Origin: Candidatus Dactylopiibacterium carminicum
Lineage (GTDB): Bacteria > Pseudomonadota > Gammaproteobacteria > Burkholderiales > Rhodocyclaceae
Reading direction: 5' to 3'
DNA length: 64,000 nt
Assembly (NCBI RefSeq): GCF_014736495.1
Contig: NZ_MDUX01000005.1
Span: forward strand, 1-64,000
Part shown: positions 25,096 to 33,767 of the stretch, one piece after another
Layout of the letters: the number at the start of each line of letters is the position of its first letter
How positions within the stretch are numbered: position 1 is the stretch's first letter
The notes under the pieces: generated by a model
What the model was told of the DNA's origin: nothing
The model's input: only the letters and a program-made list of their open reading frames with translations
Databases searched by the model: none
Made by a program: the position numbers and the translations under genes

Positions 25096-26631
25096 ATGGC
25101 TCTCGATGCAGAAGGCGCCCTGAACCGCACCCTGATGGAAACGCTCTATTCCGTGAGCGTGATCCTTTCGCGTGCGCTGGACGTGAAGCAGGCGCCGCAC
25201 GAAATCCTGCGCGTACTCGAAGAATCCGCCGGGCTGACGCGCGGCATGATCAGCGTGCTGGACCCGGAATCCGGCGAACTGGTCGTCAATGCGGTCCAGG
25301 GGATCGAACCCGAAGATTTTGAACCCGTGCGTTACCAGAGCGGCGAAGGCGTGCTCGGCCTGATCCTGGAGGAAGGCAAGACGCTTGCCCTGCCGGCGGT
25401 CAGCAGTGAGCCGCGCTTTCTCAACCGCTTGGGCATCTATGAGCGGCGCCTGCCTTTCGTGGCCGCGCCTATCCACGTAGGGGGGGCTCTGCAGGGGGTG
25501 CTGGCGGTGCAGCCGAACCGGCTTGATGACGGTCTGTTGCCGGTGCGTGCGCGTTTCGTCGAGATGGTGGCCAACCTCATCGGCCAGAGCGTGAAGCTGT
25601 CGCTGGACGTGGCCGAGGAGAAGAAGAACATCGCCGAGGAGCGCGATACCCTGAGGCGTACGGTGCGTGCGCAGCATGGTTTCGACAACATCGTCGGCCA
25701 CTCGATGGGCATGCGTAAGATCTTCGAGCAGATCCGCATGGTGTCGAAATGGAACACCACGGTACTGATCCGCGGCGAGACCGGTACCGGCAAGGAACTG
25801 ATCGCCAACGCCATCCACTACAACTCGCCGCGCGCGCGTGGTCCTTACGTGCGGCTGAACTGTGCCTCGCTGCCCGAGAATCTGCTCGAATCCGAGCTCT
25901 TCGGCCATGAGAAGGGGGCCTTCACGGGGGCCGTGGCGCAGCGGCGCGGGCGCTTCGAGATGGCCGATGGCGGCACGATCTTCCTTGACGAGATCGGCGA
26001 AATCTCACCGGCCTTCCAGGCCAAGCTGTTGCGCGTGCTGCAGGAAGGCGAGCTGGAACGCGTGGGTGGCGGGCGCACGCTGAAAGTGGATGTACGCGTG
26101 ATCGCGGCAACCCACCGCGATCTGGAGGATGCGGTCGATGCGGGCAAGTTCCGCGAGGACCTGTATTTCCGGCTCAACGTGATGCCGATCAAGTTGCCGG
26201 CGCTACGCGAGCGTCTGGAGGATGTGCCCGAGATCGGGCGCCATCTGCTGGTGCGTATTGGCCAGATGCAGGGGCGTGCGCTGAATCTCACCGAAGCGGC
26301 GCTCACCCGCCTCACGCAATACACCTGGCCTGGCAACGTGCGGGAGCTGGAGAACTGTCTGGAGCGGGCTGCGGTGATGTCGGAATCCGGTCACATCGAT
26401 GCCGATCTCATCCGCATCGACCGCCAGCGTGAGGTGGCGGGGGGCGCGATGAGCAGCGCGGCGAGCCGCATCGATCTGGAAGATCCCAGCCTGGACGAGC
26501 GCACACGCGTGATCGCGGCACTGGAGCAGGCGGGCTGGGTGCAGGCCAAGGCCGCACGTTTGTTGAACATGACGCCCCGGCAGATCGCCTACCGCATTCT
26601 GACTCTGGGAATCGAGGTCAAACAGTTCTGA
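25096..26631 (+). CDS. nifA: NifA, sigma-54 activator of nif genes
   Basis: Enhancer-binding protein that activates sigma-54 nif promoters. The 511 residues contain an N-terminal GAF domain (about 20-165), an AAA+ domain with Walker A GETGTGKE (about 225), the sigma-54 contact loop GAFTGA, Walker B GGTIFLDEIGE, and a C-terminal Fis-type helix-turn-helix (AKAARLLNMTPRQIAYRI). The linker between AAA+ and DNA-binding domains lacks the paired cysteines of oxygen-sensitive NifA proteins, in keeping with control by NifL. The exact TGT-N10-ACA sites at 6079, 7080 and 23367 are its probable targets. Confidence 0.97.
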   Translation: MALDAEGALNRTLMETLYSVSVILSRALDVKQAPHEILRVLEESAGLTRGMISVLDPESGELVVNAVQGIEPEDFEPVRYQSGEGVLGLILEEGKTLALPAVSSEPRFLNRLGIYERRLPFVAAPIHVGGALQGVLAVQPNRLDDGLLPVRARFVEMVANLIGQSVKLSLDVAEEKKNIAEERDTLRRTVRAQHGFDNIVGHSMGMRKIFEQIRMVSKWNTTVLIRGETGTGKELIANAIHYNSPRARGPYVRLNCASLPENLLESELFGHEKGAFTGAVAQRRGRFEMADGGTIFLDEIGEISPAFQAKLLRVLQEGELERVGGGRTLKVDVRVIAATHRDLEDAVDAGKFREDLYFRLNVMPIKLPALRERLEDVPEIGRHLLVRIGQMQGRALNLTEAALTRLTQYTWPGNVRELENCLERAAVMSESGHIDADLIRIDRQREVAGGAMSSAASRIDLEDPSLDERTRVIAALEQAGWVQAKAARLLNMTPRQIAYRILTLGIEVKQF

Positions 26632-26908
26632 AATTCATGAATCATACGGAGAAGCCTGTCCTGCAAGGGCTTCCGCGGCCAGCCCGGCGTGGTCAGTCAG
26701 ACCCTGCTGACGGGGCGATTACAGCGGCAATTAGTTCGTAAGAAAAACACTCGTGCCGTCTGTAAGAACTACCGATGCAAACTGCCCAATCGGGTGCTAA
26801 TGTGTTCCGGATGTCCTTCGAACGAGGGGCATCACGGAGGCAGGGTCCGGTTGTTCCATCCGGACGGCAGGGCTAGCCAAAACAATATGATTCATGGAGA
26901 CAAACGTC

Positions 26909-28417
26909 ATGCAATACCAACTCAAGGGTTCCGTTGCCGTGCTGGCAATGGCCCTCTGTGGCAGCGCTTTAGCTGCGCAAACCGGTGGTTTCGCCACTAC
27001 CGACGGCGGCAATATTTCGGGAGCCCAGTCGTTTACGGCCTCGACCTATACCGAAATCAACACCATCATCGCCAACGCGTTTCTTGATCCGAGCACCGGC
27101 AAGAAAGTCAGCGGCGGCGCCTACCCGGTGATCATCACCTACACGGGGAACGAGGATTCGCTGATCAACCAGATCATCAAGGATCACACGGTCGACTCTT
27201 CCGGCAATTGCCCCAAGGCGCACTGGAACGATACCTACCGCGAAGTGCAGATCAAGGAGTTCACCAAGGGCATCACCATCCAGGGGGCTAATGGTTCCTC
27301 GGCAAACTTCGGCATCACGATGATCAAGAGCGCCAACATCATCGTCAAGAACATGAAGATCGGTGCGCTGGGCGGAGCCAACAACGATGCGGACATGCTG
27401 CGCATCGACAACAGCTCCAACATCTGGGTCGATCACAACGAGCTGTTCGCGGTCAATAACGAGTGCAACGGCTCCCCTGACGGTGACCTGACCTTCGAGA
27501 GCGTGATCGACATCAAGAAGGACGCGCAGAACATCACGGTTTCCTACAACGTGATCCGCGACAGCAAGAAAGTGGGCCTGATGGGCCACACCCAGAGTGG
27601 CGGCACGACTGACTACCAGCGCACCGTGACCTATCACCACAACATCTATCGCAACGTCAACGGCCGTCTGCCGTTGCAGCGCGGTGGTGTGGCCCACATG
27701 TACAACAACCTGTACGACCAGATCACGGGCTCGGGTATCAACGTGCGTGCCAGCGGCAAGGCGATCGTCGAACGCAACTGGTTCGAGAACTCCAAGAATC
27801 CGCTGACCTGCCGGTTCGATACCAACGGTTGCGGTACCTGGCACCTGATTGCCAACAACACGACCAGTTCTGCCAGCAATGCGACCTACGGCATCACCTG
27901 GGATGATCCGGGCTCGGGTGGCATCAACGCCGACACTTGGACCTCCACCCTGGCCGCCAAGCCCTCGCTGTCCTACACCTACGAGCCGGTGACGGCCCAG
28001 TGCGTGAAGGACAAGCTGGCAAGCTACGCCGGTGTGGGCAAGAACGGCGCACAACTGACGGCTTCCGTCTGCGGCAGCAGCGGCAGCTCGTCGAGCAGCA
28101 GTTCGTCCTCGAGCAGCAGTTCGAGTTCTTCGTCCAGCAGTTCCTCGTCGAGCAGCAGCTCCTCCAGCAGCTCGTCGTCGAGCTCCAGCGGCGCACCGAC
28201 GCTGTCGGGGACCGGTAACTATCCGAGCGGTTTCTCGAAGTGTTCCGATGAAGGCAGCACCTGCTCTGTCACCAAGGGGACCGGTTGGGTGGCCTTCGGT
28301 CGCAAGGGTAGCTGGGTGGCCAAGTATGTGGGCGTGGGCAACAGCATCGCCTGTACCGTGGCAGCCTTCGGCTCCAATCCTGCGGGCAATCCCAACAAGT
28401 GCTCGTACCAGAACTGA
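26909..28417 (+). CDS. pel: Secreted PL1-type pectate lyase with polyserine linker
   Basis: Cleaves de-esterified pectin by beta-elimination outside the cell. The 502 residues have a signal peptide (to about CGSALAAQ), then a right-handed beta-helix catalytic domain (about 25-375) with GFATTDGG, NSSNIWVDHNELF, DGDLTFESVIDIKKDAQNITVSYN and YHHNIYRNVNGRLPLQR motifs of family 1. An almost pure serine linker of about 40 residues (28072-28191) joins a 60-residue C-terminal domain with four cysteines, perhaps carbohydrate-binding. The ATG at 26909 has GGAG at nine bases. Polyserine linkers are typical of secreted plant-wall enzymes in Cellvibrio-like bacteria. Confidence 0.94.
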   Translation: MQYQLKGSVAVLAMALCGSALAAQTGGFATTDGGNISGAQSFTASTYTEINTIIANAFLDPSTGKKVSGGAYPVIITYTGNEDSLINQIIKDHTVDSSGNCPKAHWNDTYREVQIKEFTKGITIQGANGSSANFGITMIKSANIIVKNMKIGALGGANNDADMLRIDNSSNIWVDHNELFAVNNECNGSPDGDLTFESVIDIKKDAQNITVSYNVIRDSKKVGLMGHTQSGGTTDYQRTVTYHHNIYRNVNGRLPLQRGGVAHMYNNLYDQITGSGINVRASGKAIVERNWFENSKNPLTCRFDTNGCGTWHLIANNTTSSASNATYGITWDDPGSGGINADTWTSTLAAKPSLSYTYEPVTAQCVKDKLASYAGVGKNGAQLTASVCGSSGSSSSSSSSSSSSSSSSSSSSSSSSSSSSSSSSSSSGAPTLSGTGNYPSGFSKCSDEGSTCSVTKGTGWVAFGRKGSWVAKYVGVGNSIACTVAAFGSNPAGNPNKCSYQN

Positions 28418-28459
28418 GCTGTGCTGAAAGGCCGGCCTCTCCTCCGGCCTGACTGACCG

Positions 28460-28485
28460 AACCCCCGCTCCGTGCGGGGGTTTTT
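28460..28485 (+). terminator. Rho-independent terminator after pel
   Basis: ACCCCCGC-TCCGT-GCGGGGGT stem followed by TTTTTG, 43 bp after the stop codon. Confidence 0.92.
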
Positions 28486-28683
28486 GTTTCCGGGGATCGT
28501 CCCGAGATTCCATCTGTATACTTGCAGGAGCGCGCCGCCAATCCAGCGGCATGTATCAGGGATGTTTTGGTTGACTGTCTGATACGGGAGTTGCTGGAGA
28601 CCTTTCCTGTGGCTTTGCTGTGGCTTTGTTAGACTGCTTCCAGCAGCTGTCCGGTCCGGCGGCTGCATGCTGGAGTGATCCAA

Positions 28684-28878
28684 ATGGCCAAGAAATTCCC
28701 CATCCATCCCAAGCATCCGGAGCGCATCTGCTGGGGTTGCGACAAGTACTGCGCCTCCACTGACATGTCCTGCAGCAATGGCTCTGAGCGCACGCCGCAT
28801 CCCGTCGAAACCTTCGGTGACGACTGGTTCGAGTGGTTGCAGGCCTCCGAGGCGTCTGCCGGTTCCGTGGCGAACTGA
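28684..28878 (+). CDS. DUF3079 family protein
   Basis: Small conserved cytoplasmic protein of unknown function, 64 residues. It reads MAKKFPIHPKHPERICWGCDKYCASTDMSCSNG-SERTPHPVETFGDDWFEW; three or four cysteines (WGCDKYC and SCSNG) could bind zinc. The ATG at 28684 has GGAG upstream and was preferred over one three codons earlier. It stands alone between the pectate lyase terminator and the DUF475 gene. Confidence 0.88.
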   Translation: MAKKFPIHPKHPERICWGCDKYCASTDMSCSNGSERTPHPVETFGDDWFEWLQASEASAGSVAN

Positions 28879-28974
28879 TCCGACGGGCAGCTCTCCGCGA
28901 GGAGTCATCCCGGCGCAGTCCGGATGAGGCAGACTAGGTGCGTCCAGGTGTCTGCACGCATCCGTCCGCCGATC

Positions 28975-30015
28975 ATGCTGCTCAAGTACTTTGGTAGTTC
29001 CCTGCTGTTCTCGGCCGTCTGCCTGATACTGGCCGTGGTTGCCGGGGCCTTCTACGGCGGGCCCGTCACCGCGCTGGCCTACTTCATCAGCTGCCTGACC
29101 CTGGGCATCCTCGAAACCGCGGTGTCGCTGGACAATGCCGTGGTCAATGCGAAGTATCTCCAGCACATGAACGAGCGCTCACGCCGCTGGTTCATCACTT
29201 GGGGTATGGTGATCGCCGTGTTCGGCATGCGCCTGGTGTTCCCCGTGCTGATCGTTTGCCTGGCTGCCTGGACCGATCCGGTCAGTGCCGTGAGGATGGC
29301 GCTTTTCCAGCCGGATGAGTACGCGTACCACATGGAGGAATCGCACCACGAGGTGATGGCCTTCGGCGCGGCCTTCCTGTTGATGGTGGCGATTGACTTC
29401 TTCTTCGACCCTCGAAAGAAGATTCACTGGATTCCCGGCCTGGAGCACATCGCGGCCCTGATCGGCCGTTTTCCGCAGGCGGAAGTGCTCATTGCTACGC
29501 CGCTGATCCTCTTGGCCGCGCTGCTGGCGCCCACCGAGAATCGGGAGATCCTGCTTTCAGGATTCGGCGGCATGCTTTCCTTTTATCTGGTGCACGGCGT
29601 CAAGGATCTGCTGGAGGAGCTGGACGAGGGCATGAAGCAGGCCGTGCCGGACGCTGGCCGGCTGATGGTGGGCTCACTGCTGTTTCTCGAAGTACTGGAT
29701 GCCAGTTTCTCTTTCGATGGCGTGGTCAGCGCTTTCGCGATCACCAACAACTTCATCCTCATCGCGTTAGGCCTGGGCATCGGTGCGATGTTCGTGCGAT
29801 CGATGACGATCTATCTGGTGGACAGGAACACCATGTCCAAACTGCGCTTCATCGAGCATGGCGCTTTTTTCGGCATCGCCTGGCTGGTGGCCGCCATGAC
29901 GCTAAGCCTGTACGGCGTAGCGTTGGGCGAGGTGATCGTGGCTGGAGTGGCAGCCACGATCATCGTCATCTCCGTGATCCATTCTCTGTTCCACCGCTCG
30001 CAGGTGGAGGGCTGA
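28975..30015 (+). CDS. DUF475 / TerC-like integral membrane protein
   Basis: Polytopic inner-membrane protein of 346 residues with about nine helices, of the DUF475 family distantly related to TerC. The repeated acidic intramembrane motifs LETAVSLDNAVVNAKYLQHM (about 43-62) and EVLDASFSFDGVVSAFAITNNF (about 243-264) are the family signature and resemble metal or ion transport sites. TerC relatives are linked to manganese export or metallation, but the function of this branch is unproven. The ATG at 28975 is the first at the start of the hydrophobic protein; the ribosome site is weak. Confidence 0.85.
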   Translation: MLLKYFGSSLLFSAVCLILAVVAGAFYGGPVTALAYFISCLTLGILETAVSLDNAVVNAKYLQHMNERSRRWFITWGMVIAVFGMRLVFPVLIVCLAAWTDPVSAVRMALFQPDEYAYHMEESHHEVMAFGAAFLLMVAIDFFFDPRKKIHWIPGLEHIAALIGRFPQAEVLIATPLILLAALLAPTENREILLSGFGGMLSFYLVHGVKDLLEELDEGMKQAVPDAGRLMVGSLLFLEVLDASFSFDGVVSAFAITNNFILIALGLGIGAMFVRSMTIYLVDRNTMSKLRFIEHGAFFGIAWLVAAMTLSLYGVALGEVIVAGVAATIIVISVIHSLFHRSQVEG

Positions 30016-30134
30016 CGCCTTGCGCCAGGCTGGTGCGCGATGTTTGGCCCCATGCTGGAGCATGCCCGCCACTGGTGCCGCTGTGGCGGTTTTCCGCCGG
30101 GTGATACGGCTAGGCGCGGGTTGCACGCTCCTTG

Positions 30135-30259
30135 CTAAGAACCCGCTCATAGTCTTGCTGCGCTGCTCGGCATCCTCATGTATTTGCATACACTCCGGTT
30201 TCCGTGCTGCTCTTCACCTGCTGAGAGCCTCTCGCGACAGACTTTGAACAGGTTCTAAG
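30135..30259. repeat. Candidate MITE-like element with terminal inverted repeats
   Basis: Left end CTAAGAACCCGCTCATAGTC and right end, read inward, CTTAGAACCTGTTCAAAGTC are imperfect inverted repeats of about 29 bp bounding 125 bp without an open frame. A single related end occurs near 48318 (AGGAACCTGTTCAACGTC). It fills most of the 30016-30292 gap. Confidence 0.5.
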
Positions 30260-30292
30260 TGGCTCAGGTCTCCATTTGCCAGGAAACCGATA

Positions 30293-33200
30293 ATGTCCAT
30301 CCATGTTGCGCTGAACCACGTTACCCATTATCGCTATGACAGGCCGGTGACGCTGGGGCCGCAGGTGGTGCGGCTGCGGCCCGCACCACATTCGCGCACA
30401 CGGGTGCTTGCCTATTCGCTGCGCGTGGCGCCGGAACAGCATTTCATCAACTGGCAGCAGGATCCCCAATCGAACTATCTCGCGCGGCTGGTCTTCCCGG
30501 AGAAGACACGTGAATTCCGCGTCGAGGTCGATCTGGTCGTCGAAATGGCGGTGCTCAACCCCTTCGACTTCTTTCTCGAACCCGAGGCGATGCACTACCC
30601 CTTCGCCTACAACGCCCAGCTCGCCACCGAACTCGCCCCCTATCTGGTCAAGCTGCCACTCGAGTCACGCTTCCGGACGCTGCTCGATTCGGTGCCGCGC
30701 GAGCAGGCGGCCACCATCGATTTCCTGGTCGCGCTGAATCAACGCCTGCAACGCGAGATCCGCTATCTGGTGCGGCTGGAGCCTGGCGTGCAGACGCCCG
30801 AGGAAACACTGCAGAAGGCTTCCGGCTCCTGCCGCGATTCGGCCTGGCTGCTGGTGCAGCTGTTGCGTCATCTGGGGCTGGCGGCGCGTTTCGTCTCCGG
30901 CTACCTGATCCAGCTGAAACCGGATGTGAAGTCGCTGGATGGCCCCTCCGGTACCGAAGTCGACTTCACCGACCTGCACGCCTGGTGCGAGGTCTACCTG
31001 CCCGGCGCCGGCTGGATCGGTCTGGATCCCACTTCGGGTCTGCTTGCCGGCGAAGGTCACATTCCGCTGGCTTGCTCGCCGGAGCCTTCGTCGGCCGCGC
31101 CCATCGAGGGCGGGCTGGAGCCATGCGAGGTCTCATTCGAGCATCACATGCGCGTCGACCGCATCTGGGAGGCCCCGCGCGTTACCCGGCCTTATACCGA
31201 GGAGCAATGGACGGCGATCAATCGGCTCGGCGAGCGTATCGACGGCGATTTGAAGGGCTGCGACGTCCGGCTCACCCAGGGGGGCGAGCCGACCTTCGTG
31301 TCGGTCGATGACCGCGATGGCGCCGAATGGAATACCGAGGCGCTGGGGCCTACCAAGCGTGGTCTTTCCGCCGAGTTGCTGGAAAAGCTCAAGGCGAAGT
31401 ACGCACCGCAGGGTCTGCAGCATTTCGGCCAGGGCAAGTGGTATCCGGGCGAGCAGTTGCCGCGCTGGTCGCTGAACCTTTTCTGGCGCAAGGATGGCGA
31501 GCCACTCTGGGCCAATCCGGCGCTGTATGCCGACGAGAAACAGGATTACGGAATCTCCGAGGCGCAGGCGGGGGACTTTCTGCGTGCGGTAGCCGAGCGC
31601 TTGGGGCTGGCACCCCGATACGCTTTCCCGGCCTTCGAGGATGTCTGGTACTACCTGTGGCGCGAACGCAAGCTGCCGGCCAACGTCGATCCCCTCGATG
31701 CACGCCTGGAAGACCCGCTGGAGCGCGAGCGTCTGCGCCGCGTGTTTGCACGGGGGCTGGACAAGGTCGTCGGCTGGGTACTGCCGATCGCGCGCGATGC
31801 TGCCGGCCAGCAATGGCAGACCGGCCCCTGGTTCCTGCGCGATGAGCGCTGCTACCTGGTCCCGGGCGATTCGCCCCTGGGCTACCGTCTGCCGCTGGAC
31901 AGCCAGCCCTGGGCCTCGGCTGGCGACTACCCCTGGCTGCATCCGGCAGACCCGTCGCAGCAGCGTGCGCCATTACCTGCCCATGCCGCCCTGCGGCACC
32001 AGGATGTGCGTGGCAGGGCCGCCTCTGTCGCGGCATCGAGACCGGAATCTGCGGGAAGCGAATCGGCGACGGATCGCCGTCCCGGTGCCTTCGAATCCGC
32101 AGGCTGGATCATGCGTACCGCAATGTGTGCACAGCCGCGCGAGGGCAAGCTCTATCTCTTCATGCCCCCCACGCGTGCGTTGGAAGACTACCTGGAGGTC
32201 GTTGCCGCCATCGAGGCCACGGCCGAGGCCATGCAGCTGCCCGTGGTGCTGGAAGGCTATGAGCCGCCCAGAGACCCACGTCTGCAGGTGTTGCGCGTCA
32301 CGCCCGACCCTGGCGTGATCGAGGTGAACGTCCACCCGGCCTCGAGCTGGCCCGAGCTAGTCGAGCAGACCACGCACCTTTACGACATCGCTCACCACAC
32401 GCGGCTATCCACCGAGAAATTCATGCTCGATGGCCGTCACACCGGCACTGGTGGCGGCAACCACTTCGTGCTTGGCGGGGCTACGCCAGCCGATTCGCCT
32501 TTCCTTCGGCGGCCGGATCTGCTTGCCAGCATGCTGGCCTACTGGCACAACCACCCCTCGCTGTCCTACCTCTTCAGCGGGCTCTTCATCGGTCCGACCA
32601 GCCAGGCCCCGCGCATCGACGAAGCACGTAACGACTCGGTCTACGAGATCGAAGTTGCGCTGCAGGAGATGCGTCGTCAGAACGAACGGTCCGGTTCGCG
32701 CCTGGGGGCCGTGCCGCCCTGGATGATTGACCGCCTGATGCGTAACCTGCTCATCGATGTCACCGGCAATACCCACCGCGCCGAGTTCTGCATCGACAAG
32801 CTGTACTCGCCCGATTCCGCTTCCGGCCGCCTCGGGCTACTGGAGATGCGCGGCTTCGAGATGCCGCCGCATGCCGAGATGAGTCTCGCGCAGCAACTGC
32901 TGATGCGGGCGCTGCTGTCGCGCTTCTGGCAGCAGCCCTACGCGCCGCGCCGCCTCAAGCGCTGGGGCACCGAACTGCACGACCGCTTCATGCTGCCACA
33001 TTTCGTCGAGGATGATTTCCGCGACGTGATCGAGGAACTGCAGGATTTCGGCTACCCCATCGAAGCCGGCTGGTTCTCGCCGCACCTCGAATTCCGATTC
33101 CCCAAGCTGGGGGATTTCGCCGCGAAGAATGTCGACGTGGAGCTGCGGCTCGCGCTGGAGCCCTGGCATGTGATGGGCGAGGAGGGCATGACCGGTGGTA

Positions 33201-33634
33201 CGGTACGTTTCGTCGATTCTTCGGTCGAACGTCTGCAGGTCAAGGTGCAGGGGCTGGTGGACGAGCGCCATGTGCTCACCTGCAATGGCCGTGCCGTGCC
33301 GCTGCAGCCCACCGGCAAGATCAGCGAGTTCGTTGGTGCGGTGCGTTACCGTGCCTGGCAGCCGCCTTCCTGCCTGCATCCCACCATTGGCGTGCACGCA
33401 CCGTTGAGCTTCGACCTCGTCGATGGCTGGATGCAGCGCTCTCTGGGGGGCTGCCAGTACCACGTGGCGCATCCGGGCGGGCGCAATTACGCCACCTTCC
33501 CGGTGAATGCCTACGAGGCCGAAGCCCGGCGGCTGGCGCGTTTCTTCCGCTTCGGGCACACCCCTGGACGGATCGCTCCGCCGGACGAGGAGCGCAATCC
33601 GGATTTCCCGTTCACCCTGGATCTGCGCAAGTAA
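30293..33634 (+). CDS. Large transglutaminase-like protein with DUF2126
   Basis: Cytoplasmic protein of 1113 residues: an N-terminal beta domain (about 1-90, VALNHVTHYRYDRPVTLGPQVVRLRPAPH), a transglutaminase-like core (about 150-270) and a long DUF2126 region (about 300-1100). The catalytic triad is intact: Cys in GSCRDSAWLL, His in TDLHAWCEVYL and Asp in GLDPTSGL. Such proteins are genomically linked to circularly permuted ATP-grasp and alpha-E proteins and are predicted to cleave or form peptide or isopeptide bonds, but their substrate is unknown. The fused ATP-grasp/alpha-E gene follows after 133 bp. It is the first gene of this locus. Confidence 0.9.
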   Translation: MSIHVALNHVTHYRYDRPVTLGPQVVRLRPAPHSRTRVLAYSLRVAPEQHFINWQQDPQSNYLARLVFPEKTREFRVEVDLVVEMAVLNPFDFFLEPEAMHYPFAYNAQLATELAPYLVKLPLESRFRTLLDSVPREQAATIDFLVALNQRLQREIRYLVRLEPGVQTPEETLQKASGSCRDSAWLLVQLLRHLGLAARFVSGYLIQLKPDVKSLDGPSGTEVDFTDLHAWCEVYLPGAGWIGLDPTSGLLAGEGHIPLACSPEPSSAAPIEGGLEPCEVSFEHHMRVDRIWEAPRVTRPYTEEQWTAINRLGERIDGDLKGCDVRLTQGGEPTFVSVDDRDGAEWNTEALGPTKRGLSAELLEKLKAKYAPQGLQHFGQGKWYPGEQLPRWSLNLFWRKDGEPLWANPALYADEKQDYGISEAQAGDFLRAVAERLGLAPRYAFPAFEDVWYYLWRERKLPANVDPLDARLEDPLERERLRRVFARGLDKVVGWVLPIARDAAGQQWQTGPWFLRDERCYLVPGDSPLGYRLPLDSQPWASAGDYPWLHPADPSQQRAPLPAHAALRHQDVRGRAASVAASRPESAGSESATDRRPGAFESAGWIMRTAMCAQPREGKLYLFMPPTRALEDYLEVVAAIEATAEAMQLPVVLEGYEPPRDPRLQVLRVTPDPGVIEVNVHPASSWPELVEQTTHLYDIAHHTRLSTEKFMLDGRHTGTGGGNHFVLGGATPADSPFLRRPDLLASMLAYWHNHPSLSYLFSGLFIGPTSQAPRIDEARNDSVYEIEVALQEMRRQNERSGSRLGAVPPWMIDRLMRNLLIDVTGNTHRAEFCIDKLYSPDSASGRLGLLEMRGFEMPPHAEMSLAQQLLMRALLSRFWQQPYAPRRLKRWGTELHDRFMLPHFVEDDFRDVIEELQDFGYPIEAGWFSPHLEFRFPKLGDFAAKNVDVELRLALEPWHVMGEEGMTGGTVRFVDSSVERLQVKVQGLVDERHVLTCNGRAVPLQPTGKISEFVGAVRYRAWQPPSCLHPTIGVHAPLSFDLVDGWMQRSLGGCQYHVAHPGGRNYATFPVNAYEAEARRLARFFRFGHTPGRIAPPDEERNPDFPFTLDLRK

Positions 33635-33767
33635 CATGAGCCGCCCCCGGGCAGGGGAAGGGTCGTCAGCACCGCGCGACGTCGTATCATCGGCGTCGCG
33701 CAGGGTCGAGCGGGTGTGGTTTCCCCCTGACCGCGCGGTGTATCAAAGTCCAGAAAAACAGATATCC

